NCBI GenBank assembly: GCA_027579435.1
Contig: JANBPK010000722.1
Location: 30,634 to 94,633 of the forward strand
DNA: 64,000 bases
Direction: 5' to 3'
DNA from: Candolleomyces eurysporus
Lineage: Eukaryota; Basidiomycota; Agaricomycetes; Agaricales; Psathyrellaceae
Under the pieces are notes generated by a model, which was given only the letters and a program-made list of their open reading frames with translations, made no database searches and was not told the origin of the DNA. Below, piece after piece: positions 1-11,116 of the stretch. The translations under genes and the position numbers were made by a program. The first letter of the stretch is position 1. The number at the start of each line of letters is the position of its first letter.

Positions 1-96
1 ACAAGAGATCAGCGAACAAGAACAGAGAGTTCGAATGTCGGAACTGAGGGATTTTATGATCTCCAGTACGATATCTTCTGGGAGATGAGCGACCAT
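1..96 (-). CDS. F-box protein, N-terminal fragment (cut by window edge)
   Basis: Read on the minus strand from an ATG at 96, this encodes an F-box N-terminus of the form MVAHLPEDIVLEII followed by LSSD, RTLCSCSLIS. It closely matches the start of the F-box gene at 572-1656 (IAQLPEDILLEII, LSSD, KTLCSCALTS). F-box proteins are substrate receptors of SCF ubiquitin ligases, with the F-box binding Skp1. Only about 32 residues lie in the window. The match to the neighbour shows that this is the next unit of a tandem F-box array. The start is the ATG closest to the conserved LPED motif. Confidence 0.72.
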   Translation of the reverse strand, partial: MVAHLPEDIVLEIIKSLSSDIRTLCSCSLISC

Positions 97-420
97 GACG
101 ATGAGCGGAGAAAGAATGTTTCCAAGCCCCGATTAGTTCAGGTCGGGCTTCAATGTTTGTTTGCAGGTGATTGGCAGTGCTATGGCCTTGGCTCTTTGTG
201 CACTTAACTACCTACCTGCCTGCGTGCATTAGACACGCTCGTCTATTAGGGCTCAATCAAGTGGACCTTCTCATGTCCAGAGAGCTTCAGCTTTCTCAAG
301 CTGCGGATATCACATCGAGTCATGATCATGGCCGAGCGGTATCAACAGGAGCCCGTGAGCCCTTTCACTTTGTCGCCCAACGTTCGAATTATTCGCGTTA
401 GGGAGTTTTCAAGGCTTTTT

Positions 421-490
421 ATCAGCGATAGGACGTGTAAGAGCGTGACGATAAGAAACAACGAGGACTATTGACAGAGAAGAACAGTCA
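421..490. repeat. Copy 1 of a duplicated F-box upstream segment
   Basis: The stretch beginning tcagcgata and ending near agaagaac recurs with roughly three quarters identity at 2429-2495. Each copy lies upstream of a minus-strand F-box start. This supports segmental tandem duplication of F-box gene plus flank. The rest of 97-571 holds no convincing gene. Confidence 0.5.
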
Positions 491-571
491 TGAAAGTGTA
501 TACGTAGTAACAATACGAACATAGTGAGGAGGACACGTCTCGATAACCTAACCGCCCGGAATTATGTATTG

Positions 572-1656
572 CTAAAGCACAGTGCATTCAACGACCAACC
601 GACCAGTTTCTCCCAAAGACGGGAACCATCGCTTTAACCCCTGCTCATAGCCTTCCTTCATCGCCCCACGTTCAAGCCTGGACGAAAACTGAAGCTCCAC
701 CACTACAACACAGAACTTCTCGAGCGAAGGAAATCGTTCTTCAGACGTGAGAAGCTGGTCAATCTTGGTTACGCCATTCGGGATATCCACGTCCAATCGA
801 GAAGTCTGAATTCGGAGCTGGATTTCCCGCACTGGTGATCCTAGGCCTCCAAAATTCCTGAAAAACCCCACCAGCTCACCGCTGTGTCTCCCGAAAGTCC
901 AACCCTCCCAGACGTGAGAGAAATTGACCACAAGACATGTGATGCTGGAGGGTAGCACCGATCCGAAACTTGCATATCGAAAGTCCTTGTTGGCTATAGA
1001 ATAGCAAGATAAAGCGTTAGTGTCAGAATCTCTCTCGAGATCGCGACAGCAGAGAGGATTCACGTCTACACACTCACCTGGTTCAAATGTGAGGTGTGAA
1101 AGACATCCCGCCCCATGTACACCCTGCTGGCTCCCTCCCACCGCTTGTAGTAGGTCACGGCACGGTCCGCTTTCGTCGACGGGACCAAGAACGAGCTTTT
1201 CGAGCCAGTGAGATTCGAAAAACCCTCTTCGTTCCTTTATCAATCTTGCCAAAGCTTGATGGGTCTGTGCTGGGCATACTTCAAGGCGCAAAGAGATCGG
1301 AACGCGCCGAAACTGTTGTTAAAGCAGCCCAGCAACTGGGGTAGTGTCGGGTCGCTCATGTCGACATCACGGGAATAACCTGCGTCCTCTTCCGATTTGA
1401 CATGCCCGATATATGGATAGAGTTTATGGACGTAGTCTCCAAGGGACGGATTTTTCTCCAAGACATCGCGCAGCTTGTTATATCTGAATCTGGAGTGCCC
1501 GAGATGGACTATGCGGAAAATGTACGGCCGACAGCCCTGTGCCCATGCATAAGAGGTCAGCGCACAAGAGCAAAGGGTTTTAANATCGGAACTAAGGAGT
1601 TTTATGATCTCCAGTAGAATATCCTCTGGAAGTTGAGCGATCATGACAGTGGCCAA
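572..1656 (-). CDS. F-box protein, two exons
   Basis: The N-terminal ORF (1656 down to about 1280) carries an F-box motif near residues 6-35 (LPEDILLEIIKLLSSD, then TLCSCALTSYAW). The C-terminal part continues in another frame as a leucine-containing region down to the stop at 572. The frame change fits a 53-nt intron at about 1279-1227 (GTATGC donor, CGAAG acceptor), which would give a protein of about 340 residues. A one-base indel is the alternative. Fungal F-box proteins of this size usually pair the motif with a degenerate leucine-rich region and act as Skp1-linked substrate receptors. One N at 1584 lies in the F-box. A paralogue starts at 96. Confidence 0.66.
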
Positions 1657-2520
1657 AGAGAGTGTGTTTTCAAGCTGCGGCTTTGCTTGCGGTCAACTGG
1701 TGTTGGTACAGCCACAGCCCAGCCAAGCCTGGACCTTTTACGGTCAATTCAGTTCGACGGTCCTCTCGTCCATTGGTGTTGCAGGACGCGCGAGCAGCAC
1801 GTTCCATAAAAGCCAGAAACTGGCAGAATGCGCTGTTGACATACCTATGACGGCTCTCCAATACCATCCAGTCAAAGACTCGGGAAAGGTATTGACAAAC
1901 CTTTTGCAATATCGTCTCAAGATCGTAATCATTGCCGAACTTGTTTGTAGTGGGCCGTCGCTGTGCGCGGCATATTCTGAGGCCTCTGGTTTTAAGATGC
2001 ACCTTTCAATCGTATCTGTACTTTACAATTTTTTTNCTGGACATAAATAAAGAGGAGGTAAAGACGTGGTGACAATGGAGGCGAGGTTATGTTGAAGACA
2101 TAAATAGCAGGACAGTCACACAATCACGGGGCCTTCGAAGCCGTATTTCTTGGCACTTAAAACTGCAGGGTACAAGTACACGAGGCATTTAGAGGCCTCG
2201 GAATTGTGCAAACGTCTGGGTAGCGGCAACCGGAACAAATGAATGTGACATGGCCACTCCCCCTGATTCATTTTAATGCATTTTGCTGGCCACCCCTTCA
2301 GAAGAAGTCCATGATCAAACTCTTTCACTTTTCTTATCACTCACGGAGAGCCTAAACGTTGCCAACTTGTCACCGAATGTTTGTACTACTTGCACTAGGG
2401 AGTCCTTCAGAGCTGTCAGGTGTGTTCGGTCAGCGATAAGACGTGGAAAACCGTGACAACAAGACACGACGAGAATAGGCAAAGAAGAACGGTCGTATTC
2501 GTAATAAAAATAAAGTAAAG
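1657..2520. other. Intergenic DNA, no supported gene
   Basis: Several ORFs of 60-135 codons overlap here on both strands, but none shows a recognisable motif. A minus-strand frame at 2116-2340 could be the tail of another F-box relic; this is weak. The segment at 2429-2495 is the second copy of the duplicated F-box upstream sequence. Confidence 0.4.
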
Positions 2521-3306
2521 GTTCTCCCTGGTGTTTATGGGGAGGCTCCTAGGGTCGCTCTTGACTCATACCTCGTTGCCGCCATTACCTGGGCTGCTAC
2601 GCGCACCAAGCAAATCATGAATCGCGCGACTCAAGGACGAGGTAAGCAGTTGATATGTCAAACCCAAGCTCATGACTGACATCAGTCTCCGATAGTCCCC
2701 GCCGTTGCCGTCAGCGCTCCAATCCCTGAGTACATGTTCAAGAATTTGGGGATGGAGAAACCGCGTCTTGCGGTTCTTCTCGAGCGCGCAAACATTAACC
2801 CACTGCTCAATATCGGGGATAGGGACCAGCTGAGGAGAATGTTTCAGGGCCGTCAACAGCTTGGACGCGAGGCCGTGGATTGGATCATCGAGGCTCGCTG
2901 GCGCAGCCTCCTGCTCGGGGAACCATCCATGTGGGACTGGGAAGACCCCCGGACCCTACCCACCTTATACCCCGTTGTACGGGACCCTCGCCTGCTCAAT
3001 TCTATCCAAATGGCACCTCCTTCCGTTGGCAACAACGACGATTCCGATTCCGAGACTACGGCGACTCAGGGAACTACAACTCCCCCCAATTCTCCCACCC
3101 TCGCGTTTTCGACTCCAACTACTAGCGCGACGTATCCCGGCCCTCCGGACGATGTCGGATTACTCATGCAGGTTGTGTTACATCCTACTGCTTCCCGCTA
3201 TGCTCTGCGATATCCCGGCGCCAACTTGTTCGACGGATCGCTTCTCATCGATAACGGATACGTGGGCTCGGAAGCCGAGGATGCGATGGATGTGGACTCC
3301 GACTAG
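2521..3306 (+). CDS. Hypothetical protein, probably retroelement-associated, 5' end uncertain
   Basis: A continuous reading frame enters from about 2521, is interrupted by a probable 54-nt intron (2642-2695; GTAAGC donor, GATAG acceptor) and ends at 3306. The visible part has an aliphatic and basic N-terminal half, a WDWEDPRTL segment, a Ser/Thr/Pro-rich linker and an acidic tail ending DAMDVDSD. No family was recognised. Only 20 bases after the stop there is a run of G's that looks like a polypurine tract, followed by an LTR-like start TGTTGTGGG. It may therefore be the 3'-most ORF of an LTR element rather than a host gene. The upstream coding limit cannot be placed. Confidence 0.45.
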
Positions 3307-3322
3307 TTGAAGGCTCAATTGC

Positions 3323-3749
3323 TGGGGGGGGNTATGTTGTGGGTATCTGGTAACTATAAGTATCAGTAGCAATCTCTCCTTCGTATAAATTTTACTTCTT
3401 GTTTGCCTTATTTCTTTTACTACAATTACTCAGAAAACCCTTAAAAATAGTCTTTTCCTTCATTTTACTTGTATTACTAGGGCTGTTTAGTGTTGATGAA
3501 TGGGAATATGGTGTATTAGGCTTCTAATCGAAGATGACAAGGGAGCTCAAATAGCGATCAAATCCAAGCACGAGAATTATGATCCAAGCGGCCAACAACC
3601 TGGATCACCAATTTCTCAACTCCACAAATCATCGCAAAGCCTCAGGTCTGATCGGACTCATTCACGGCGCTTCTCACTGATTCTTTGCACTTCAAGAACC
3701 TTCCTTTATATTCTAAAATGATCTCATTCATTCTATTACCTTCTACTAC
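3323..3749 (+). mobile_element. Polypurine tract plus LTR-like sequence
   Basis: A poly-G tract at about 3323-3332 (with an N) is followed at 3335 by TGTTGTGGG, a form typical of Copia-type LTR starts, and a TATAAATT motif about 50 bases in. A possible end is ...CTACTACA near 3749. No second LTR was found, so this is a putative solo or truncated 3' LTR. No supported gene lies between 3750 and 4299. Confidence 0.38.
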
Positions 3750-4299
3750 AGTAATTACAACTTGTATTTAACAACCAATGAAGATGTTGAATAAAGCAGC
3801 TCTTTTACTCTACATTCACCTCTCTTGTAGCTGCACATTGCTTTGTGCTGTGCATAAACTTGCTAGTTAAAGCGCCACGCTAACTTGCAAGTCTACTGAT
3901 AGGAGAATAGGTATTGTAAATCGCTTTCTCTCTCTATACAATCAAAACTTGAATATTGAGCCTCCAGTAAGTGTGTATTCAAAGAATACACCAAAGTACG
4001 GAATTTCAAAAATCCCTAACACATGACTGTGCTTGGTCACAGTTACATTGCCTTGTTTGGGAGTCAACAAAGTCTTGGTGGGCGTCCACGGTCCCATCTT
4101 GATCATAGAAAACAAAGGGTTTACTGTTGTCATTCAATAGCCAGCACGACTGCTGGGAGACATGTGCATTGGGGGAAATAAAACTTGCTATCCGAGCCAC
4201 ACATGTACAGGCCTAGGTTCCGTATATAGAGAGCATGGGACAAGAAAAGGTTTTACATTATTGATGAAAAATATAAGGAAAAGCAGAGGGGTTTGATAG

Positions 4300-5017
4300 T
4301 TATGGTGCAATACAGATTGGAAGTGGTTTTTCCTCTATCTCCCGCTTTTCCTCCTGCTCCTGCTCCACCTCCTTCTTGGCCCATCCTGGCTCCTGCTCAA
4401 TTGTCTGCATGAAGGTTCGGAAGGTCAGGTTAACACCATAAGTATCATATTCATAAGAGTTTTGAGCTTTCTTACCTACACACTTGTTGCGTGCCTCTTG
4501 GATAAGCCAGTAGAGCAGTTCAATCCATTCTTCACAAAGGCCCTGGAACTCCAGAAAGATAGCCTCAAAGATTGGCTCAGCTTGCGCATAATTGTCAAAG
4601 AATGCGATCTTCCAGGTCTGGATTTTGTCTTAGTCACCTTCCCACCGCTTCATAGGTTCTAATGTAGGGTGTCAGGCACTGGCCACAACATTGGAGTGGA
4701 GGGTACCCCAGAGAAGAACGTAGAAGAAAGACTCAAGTTCGTGGTGATACAGATGTGGTGTTGGCTCAGTGGGGGATCTGAGAAGATCAATGGCCATGAA
4801 TGGAGGAGTTCCAGTGCGGTGATGAGCAGCAAACAGTCTGTTGATCTGACACAGGGTGTTTCCAAAAGATGCCATATCCCAGTCGTTAAGAGCTCCCTTG
4901 ATTTTCCCGTACTTGTTGAGGTAGGCTATCAGGTTATTTTCGCTGAGATTACAGCGGAAGAGGCTTCCTTCTACGCCTTGAAGTGGTTTCTAACAAAGGG
5001 TGTTTTCTGGTGTACAT
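4300..5017 (-). pseudogene. FunK1-type protein kinase, 5'-truncated pseudogene
   Basis: On the minus strand the frame shows the C-terminal lobe of a fungal-specific FunK1 kinase: a degenerate catalytic loop (RCNLSENNL in place of HRD...N), LNDWDMA in place of the DFD/DWDLA motif, GTPPFMAIDLL, and the family's HHELESFFYVLLW. It continues to a Lys/Glu-rich tail and a stop at 4300. Two in-frame stops (TGA then TAA, about 4630-4680) and loss of the HRD residues show that it is dead. The coding match ends at about 5017, exactly where the repeat at 5018-6372 begins, so the N-lobe was lost with that insertion. FunK1 kinases are expanded in Agaricomycetes. Confidence 0.72.
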
Positions 5018-6372
5018 TGATGCGCAGGTCGCGTTCTAAGGCTCAAAACACAACAAGACAAAGATCCTAACTCTAACACCAACACACACACAAAAAAAAC
5101 ACACCAAGTATCTTCAGAAGATAAGAGGCGGGCAAGGGGGTATAGGTAAAAGCTCTAAGTCAAGTCGACAGAGGCTTCTAGAACTCTTCTTGTACAATCG
5201 CAAGTTCGAGGGGGAGCTAAGGCTCAACCAGCAACGATATAAATGCTTCACGAATTGACTTTGCTAACACACGGTAAGGTTCAAGATACAACGGATAACT
5301 TCGCAAACAGAGGACACGGCCTCAAGTAACTTTAACGCAAGAACNATTCAATAAACGCAAGCAACACGACTCTGATTGACTTCGCGAACTTAAACACTCT
5401 TTTCTCGATAACAGATGGCTCTTGTAGATTCCTGGGAACACGGTCCCGACGCAAACTACAAATGCTAGCTACCTGCTAATGCTATAATGGATAAAACAGA
5501 GATGTAGATATAGGCAATTATTGTTTGGCAAGCAGGCAAAGGAACAAACGGATGACAGAGACAGGGGAGAGATAAGAAAACACAATCACATGAGGGTATC
5601 AAAGGCCAAGAGTTGAGTCTCNAAACCATGGAACGCAGCCCAGGCGCTTTGCGAACCTGTTCTGGATGCGGCTGTTGTCGAGTCCACATGGATATTCACC
5701 AAGGATTGCTTCTGGAGAGCGCGCCCTTCTGTTCGCGCACCTAATCTGATGAATTGATCCAAATTTTGGGTGCTTGGCTCCTCCAAGCCACACTGCTTCA
5801 CTACTCTGCTGACTCTTTCTATCTCTTGGCTATGAACAGGCTGACTGAGCTTCGGGTAAATGACCACATAAGCTTTAGTCTTACTTTCTGGTTTTCCATA
5901 CAGGTTCACAAACTTTGGACGATCCTCTGAAGCTCATCAACTGACGCCAATACCTTCCAAAGATGGTAAGGTCAGTGCTTATTGACTTGACAGATTGACA
6001 ATCATGTTCTCGAAGCCATTGGCTACTTCACAAAGACTTCCACTTAGCAATGTCAAGGCGAATTCCCTTGTAGTACGCATAACTCCCGCTGATATCGTCC
6101 CTCGCCAGGTCAGGCATATCAGGTAGCTTTGATTCTAGTTGTAGCTGTTTCAGATACGTTCACAAGGCCTTCACGAACTTAAAGTACTGTTGTAGAACCG
6201 TCTTACTTGTCTTTCTCATCTCTGCTAGGTAGTCTGNCTTAGTTGGCAACCAGGGAAAGTTCCAACTCTATAGTTCCCAACTTCACGAAGATCTTCTTTA
6301 CACATAAGTCAGTTCACAAACATTAGAACAAGTTCGCGAATTTTATAGGGTGTTCACACACTCGGCGCATCA
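5018..6372 (-). repeat. 1.35-kb TG...CA repeat, copy A (solo-LTR-like)
   Basis: This copy begins TGATGCGC and ends GCGCATCA, a perfect 8-bp terminal inverted repeat with canonical 5'-TG...CA-3' ends. It is the same family, in the same orientation, as 57643-58998 and is inverted relative to 11117-12466. Length (1355 bp) and ends suggest a solo LTR or a small non-autonomous element. No clear 5-bp target duplication is seen (tacat on the left, gcgcg on the right). It contains a minus-strand ORF at 5586-5909 that is conserved in the other copies. Confidence 0.68.
5586..5909 (-). CDS. Conserved ORF inside repeat copy A
   Basis: This reads about 100 residues with the family core KAYVVIYPKLSQPVHSQE, then RVSRVVKQ, EPSTQNLDQF, LGARTEGR. 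The same frame is open in copies B (11474-11863), C (58113-58490) and partly D (9184-9417). No domain was recognised. Frame conservation in four diverged copies hints at past coding constraint. It may be a gene fragment captured by an LTR. One N lies near its C-terminus (5622). Confidence 0.4.
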   Translation of the reverse strand: MNLYGKPESKTKAYVVIYPKLSQPVHSQEIERVSRVVKQCGLEEPSTQNLDQFIRLGARTEGRALQKQSLVNIHVDSTTAASRTGSQSAWAAFHGXETQLLAFDTLM

Positions 6373-6965
6373 GCGCGGCTGCTCAAAAGCGGAGCAAGAC
6401 CTTCAACGTGAAGTCAAAACCCGCAACAGCTGGAGGGTCGTCGAAGGAGAAGGGCAAGTCTGTGGCAGCAGCCACGATTGTAGAGGTTGATGAAGAGGTG
6501 GAGGAGGTTGACGTGGCAGCTCTCGCCGACGCTGTCATGTACGACTCGTCATCCGACGTGAGTCCTGTGTTTCGGATCTCTTCACCTTCGTTGCACTGGT
6601 CCGGTCTCATTTGGGATTGGGACGATGTCCCCTCTTTGCCTGCAAACTGCCTTTTGGATTGTGGCTCACAACTCGTTCTTATCAGTGATGGCTTTGTGTC
6701 CTGCCACTCGTTACCTCGTTTTAGTCTTCCACGTCCCATCCACATCAACGTTGCAATCCCTGAACTCCCTGATTCCGCCAAGATTCTGAAAACAAGAAAA
6801 AGGCTTATATACTGAGAGGGTGTCTGTCTTTCGCTTTCTTCAGCTGATAATCGTTGGTCCTCAAAAGAAATAACGGCTGTAATTGTACCGCATCTATTAG
6901 ACAATTGTGATGTTATTTTGGGCTTGCCGTGGCTCACACTAAACAAGATTGTGATTGATTTTATA
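6373..6965 (+). pseudogene. Gypsy gag-protease fragment
   Basis: On the plus strand a Gly/Lys/Glu-rich gag tail (residues KEKGKSVAAATIVEVDEEVEEVD) leads into a retropepsin: LLDCGSQLVLIS stands where LIDSGS is expected, and the flap-side motif DVILGLPWL follows in another frame after a stop at about 6815. The catalytic DSG is changed to DCG and the frame is broken, so it is inactive. It begins directly at the edge of repeat copy A and ends against a Copia fragment on the opposite strand. No RT or integrase follows. Confidence 0.66.
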
Positions 6966-8632
6966 CAACAAATAGGGAGCGTACCTTCAAGATCTTTGAT
7001 CTTGACCCCATTTACCATCCCAGCCTCTATCATCTTCCATAAGTCTCCAAAGCTTCTGTGACCCGTTGCAATGTGGAAGTCCATAAAGGACATAGTTGTG
7101 GCGTTGGCATGTAGAGGACCAGATCCGTCAGTACCGCCAACAGGATCAGTAACTCAGTACAATCCCCTAATGAGCGGCACTTGTCCAATGACCTTCAAGT
7201 CTGGGGCAGTGATGGTTGAGAGACCACCCTTCTGAAAGATGGTGTAGCCTGCGAGATCCATATGTGTGGTCAAGATGAGGGTGTAGACAAAAGAGGGGAC
7301 ACAGTACACATTGTTGAGAGTAAGTTTTGTTGGGGGCTGACCTGATCCCATCGGAAGCTCCACTACCATTGTCCCTTTCCCAGCAACGTAAGTAGTGTGG
7401 TTGTTGGCTACCCTTGTGTGCTCCTGGATCTCGATGGAGTTGGTGAGGAGGTGATGGTGAGGTGTGAAGTGGTCACTCATGCTGCAGTCAAGAATTATGC
7501 CTTGATACTTGTTTGTGGTGGCCGACATAGCAACGGGTGAAAAAGAGTGAGAGAGTCCCTTGGCAACGCATGAGTAGGTCGTCAACAAGACGTTGGCTGT
7601 TTTTGAAGTGGTGGCTGTCAAAGCAGCGTTTGAAGTCTTGCCCTCCTGCGCGAGACGTTCAGCCTGCTTCTTTTTGTACCACTCGGGTGCCGGGTGTGCC
7701 TTTCCTCCCCCTTCTGCATAGCAGCGTTCCTTCGAATGACCCTTGATGTTATAAATAGTACAGAAGTATTCCAACTTCTTTTTCTTCTTTCCGCCCTTTG
7801 TATCCTTCAAACAACTTGCGGTGAGCATGGCTGAGCTCAATCTGGAAGTTGTGGTGTTCGAATTGATGCTGTTCCTTGCTTCATGTTTGGCTATTAAGCG
7901 TTTCTTGAGTACTTCCAAAGAGAGCATCGTGCCGGCTACTTTGGCAGCACCCTCAATGGCCGAAACAAACATTCGATAGTTGGAGGTAGTCAAAAGCGAG
8001 GTGGTGATATAGGTGACAAATTGAGAGTCGGAAAGGGTATAGTCATTGTCAAGAAGGTTGTTGCACCATTTGGTAAGTTGAGATAGGAAAGCTCATATAG
8101 AACCACTGGTGTAACGGGCTGATTGGAGCTTGGTGAGGATGTCAATCTGAACGATGTTTCCTCGATGTTTGAACATAGCTTGGAGGGCTTACCATTTCTC
8201 AGCTAGAGTTCAATGAGTTTGGACCTTGCAATAGATGGAAGTGGGGAGCATATTATCAAGAATGTTGCTACTGATGCCTTCATTCTTATCATAGTTGCAA
8301 GCGGAATCTTTGAACTTGGTGACATCCTCAGCCGATAGGGGTGTGGCAAAGGCAGTGTCATCAGGTCGGAAGAATTGAATGATATTGGTCAATTCGTTGA
8401 AACACTCAATGATTTCAGTTGGTTTTCTGATGCCGCCGTTAAGGTGGCTGCGGAGACCCTTTGATTTGAGGTAGTCAGTAGTGTGGTCTTGGTAAACCAC
8501 CCAGTTGGATCCATCCTCCTTAAGCCGGTAAAGCTTGGTGATATTAACAGTATCGCTACTGAGGCTCATAACTGTCGAAGTTAGGGTCAGCTGACAGTGG
8601 GGATAGACGGTGTGGATGGCTAGTAGACACAA
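6966..8632 (-). pseudogene. Copia gag-protease-pre-integrase fragment
   Basis: Minus-strand pieces in order: 8632-8210, UBN2-type gag start (LKEDGSNWVVYQDH, YLKSKGL); 7993-7154, gag end with a degenerate zinc knuckle (CTIY...H...C, the second Cys replaced by Tyr) and a Copia protease core ILDCSMSDHF where ILDSGASDH is expected; 7093 to about 6970, a GAG-pre-integrase segment (HIATGHRSFGDLWKMIEAG, VNGVKI). Frame breaks separate the pieces and the protease catalytic motif is lost. Integrase, RT and RNase H are absent, so this is a 3'-truncated relic joined tail to tail with the Gypsy fragment. Confidence 0.74.
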
Positions 8633-8909
8633 TGTAAGGCCTCAGATAGTAAGAAATCTATAAGAAATACCTAGTAGACACGATGTGAGGCTAGAGTCTA
8701 CTGGTCAATGATACTGTAATGGCAAAATGAAATCTGGATACACACCCACAGATAGTAAGAAAGAATCTGAGGGGTGGTGGACGTAAACTAAAGGTTTAAA
8801 TACAAATGTCCGATCTAAAACTGACTGAGAAAATTAAAAATACAATGAAAAGGAGACAGATGCTGAGAGGATGAGAGCATTGACTAATATAGTATGTATT
8901 GTACTGAAT
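8633..8909. other. AT-rich flank of the Copia relic, no gene
   Basis: Only stop-rich AT-rich sequence is seen. It lies 5' of the Copia gag and may hold the remains of its leader and LTR, but no LTR ends could be fixed. Confidence 0.3.
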
Positions 8910-9349
8910 AGGGAAGAATAAGAATCCTTAACAATCCCTGACTGTTAACTAAGCAGATGCCCTAGAGAACGAAGGAACATTGAGTAAGATGGTTCTGCAA
9001 TGACACTTTAAGTTCATGAAGGTCTTGCGAACATATCTGAAATGCAGTAATACTATTCAAAGTCTAACTAGCATGCCTGACCTGGCGAGGTATGATCCTA
9101 GGGGAGTTGTGCACATTACAAAGGAATTTGACCTGACACTTGCTAAGCAAAAGATTTCATGAAGCAGCCAGTGGCTTCAAGAATTGGAAGGAATGGAAGC
9201 AGTGATAAATTTCAGACAAGCTAATCCGAAGTTTGTGAGCCTGCTTGGAAAACCAGAATGCACAACTAAGGCTTATGTGGTCATTAACCCGAAGCTCAGT
9301 CAGCCTGTCCATAGCCAAGAGAAAGAAAGAGCCAGCAGAGTAGTGAAGA
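8910..9349 (+). repeat. 1.35-kb repeat, partial diverged copy D
   Basis: This aligns in the same orientation with about 11210-11700 of copy B, with a deletion of about 47 bases near 9186. Both ends of the full repeat are missing. Most differences from copy B are C-to-T or G-to-A changes at CpG positions. It retains the start of the repeat's conserved ORF (YVVINPKLSQPVHSQEKER) before switching to unrelated sequence at about 9350. No gene is seen between 9350 and 9674. Confidence 0.62.
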
Positions 9350-9674
9350 AGGATGTCTATGTCCTTGTACCACGCAGGATGAACAACAAGACAGCAGGTT
9401 ACTTGTTCACAGTTTAGCTATGTTACTGGGGTTCTTACTTTAATAGAGAAGCATGACTAAAGGTAAGCAGCAAGAATTTTGATGAAACAAAGTACCCGAA
9501 TAGATGGATACTTTGTGTATGTTGAAGCCATAGGCCACAACCTGAAACCGTCACTGAATCTGTGAAAGACCCAAGTGAGTGACCATGCCCCAGTTCTGTA
9601 GACACCCTTGCGACACATGAACAAATGAGGACTCCCAACCAGTAGGAGAAAGGGCATGGAGCAAGACGCACCTG

Positions 9675-10800
9675 TCAGCAAAGATGCTGTGGCATGTTGA
9701 TGTGTTGTGCAAATATTTCCAATGCTGGAGATGCTTGAATATATGGAGCCAGGATTGCTGAATGCTTCCAGAGGTAGATCATGAAAGCATCACTGCTCCA
9801 GCAGCCGATAACACAAACAACATCAAACGGGATACCCCAAAGGAGGTACGTGAGAACACCGCCAATCCTGAGGCTTGGTAGCATTGATGATGAAGTGCCA
9901 AAGCTGGGAGGGGATAGGAAAGAACATCAATAATTGAGATCAGTTGGGGTACTGGGCACAGGATGGGGCATCTGCTGGGTTGTCACTACTGCGGATGTAT
10001 GAGGGGTAGACACATTTGATGGAACCATAACTCTTGAGGTGGTCGAGGATGTGCTTGAAAACATTGTTGACGGCTGTGTTCCTGCTTCTGAAATTTTGCC
10101 AACCTTTGACAACCCCCCAATTGTCCTCAAACACCCTAAAATTTGTCCCAGCTGCTGAACCTCTGGTGAGGGTGAGTGTGAGAAGTTCAAACCCAACAGC
10201 CTCGGCCCACTGGATATCCTTCTCCCCATTGCAAGATTGCCATCCTGGGAGAAGCCTCCAAGCCCTCCACTGACCCCCAATGATAATTGCAATCCCAACA
10301 CTGGAACTGGCATCAGAGAATGCCCCATGGTCTGTAAGCCTGGCAGGGAACATGTTGGAGATAGACCCATAGAAACATGTTCAGCAGAAAATGGAGAGCC
10401 ACCACTCAAGGTCCTGCCTGACTGATGAGGGTAGGTGTTGAAGAGCAAAAGAACGGTTGGAGTGAAGGCCAAGCATTGTCTCCAAGCCAGTGAGTCATGC
10501 ACGTCCAGCTGGAACAACAAGTGTTGTGTGAAGAAGCTTCCCATGTAGTTGTTGGACCTTGAGTAATGAGTGCATGGTCTTCCCCTGCCACTCCGCAATG
10601 GCATCCATATACTTCTCCTTCTTCATACCTGGCAGAGAGACACTCTTGTCCTGCAAATCCCAGTGGAGACCAATGTACTCCCCTCCTGATGCAAAAGGCT
10701 GGTCCTTCAAGACCTCCCAAGGAGCCCTAAGGAGAGACGAGAAGTTGTTGATATCCTGCAGGCTATAAGCATAATCTCCATCCAAACCTGCCACCCAAAC
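9675..10800 (-). pseudogene. DIRS-like retrotransposon relic (RT end, RNase H, tyrosine recombinase end)
   Basis: On the minus strand, 10794-10495 shows the end of a reverse transcriptase (GGEYIGLHWDL, VSLPGMKK, LHGKLLHTTLVVPAGRA). 10353-9940 shows an RNase H-like region (FSDASSSVGIAIIIGGQW, RDIQWAEAVGFELL, FEDNWGVVKGW, SDNPADAPS). 9884-9675 shows the C-terminus of a tyrosine recombinase (RIGGVLTYLLWGIPFDVV, then WSSDAFMIYLWKHSAILAPYIQ). RT plus RNase H plus tyrosine recombinase is the DIRS arrangement. The catalytic part of RT and most of the recombinase core are gone; RNase H joins almost directly to the recombinase tail, so an internal deletion has occurred. Confidence 0.66.
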
Positions 10801-11116
10801 AGAACAGTCTCACAACGAGAACTGACAATCCTCAACCAACTCCACCACTCCCCCACCTGGCCAACACCCTCCCTCATACCAAACCCTACCCCTCGCCTGG
10901 CACATTCTGCCAACTGTCCCAACTGTCCCAACCAACCTGGCCCAACCCTCCCTTGTCCTAATCAAATCCTCCAAAAACTCCCGCACGTCATTGCCCTGGC
11001 TCTAGGCATTCTGCATTCTTCCGCACTCCATGCTTTCCTTGTTATCCACGTCGGTTCACAAGACCGAAACCTATCTCGGGTTCTGAAGAGAGCTGAGGGT
11101 CTGGTCTCTACTCCGC
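10801..11116. other. C-rich spacer, no gene
   Basis: Plus-strand C-rich sequence with many CCCAAC and CCTCC words. It lies between the DIRS relic and repeat copy B and may be eroded DIRS coding sequence. No motif is visible. Confidence 0.3.
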
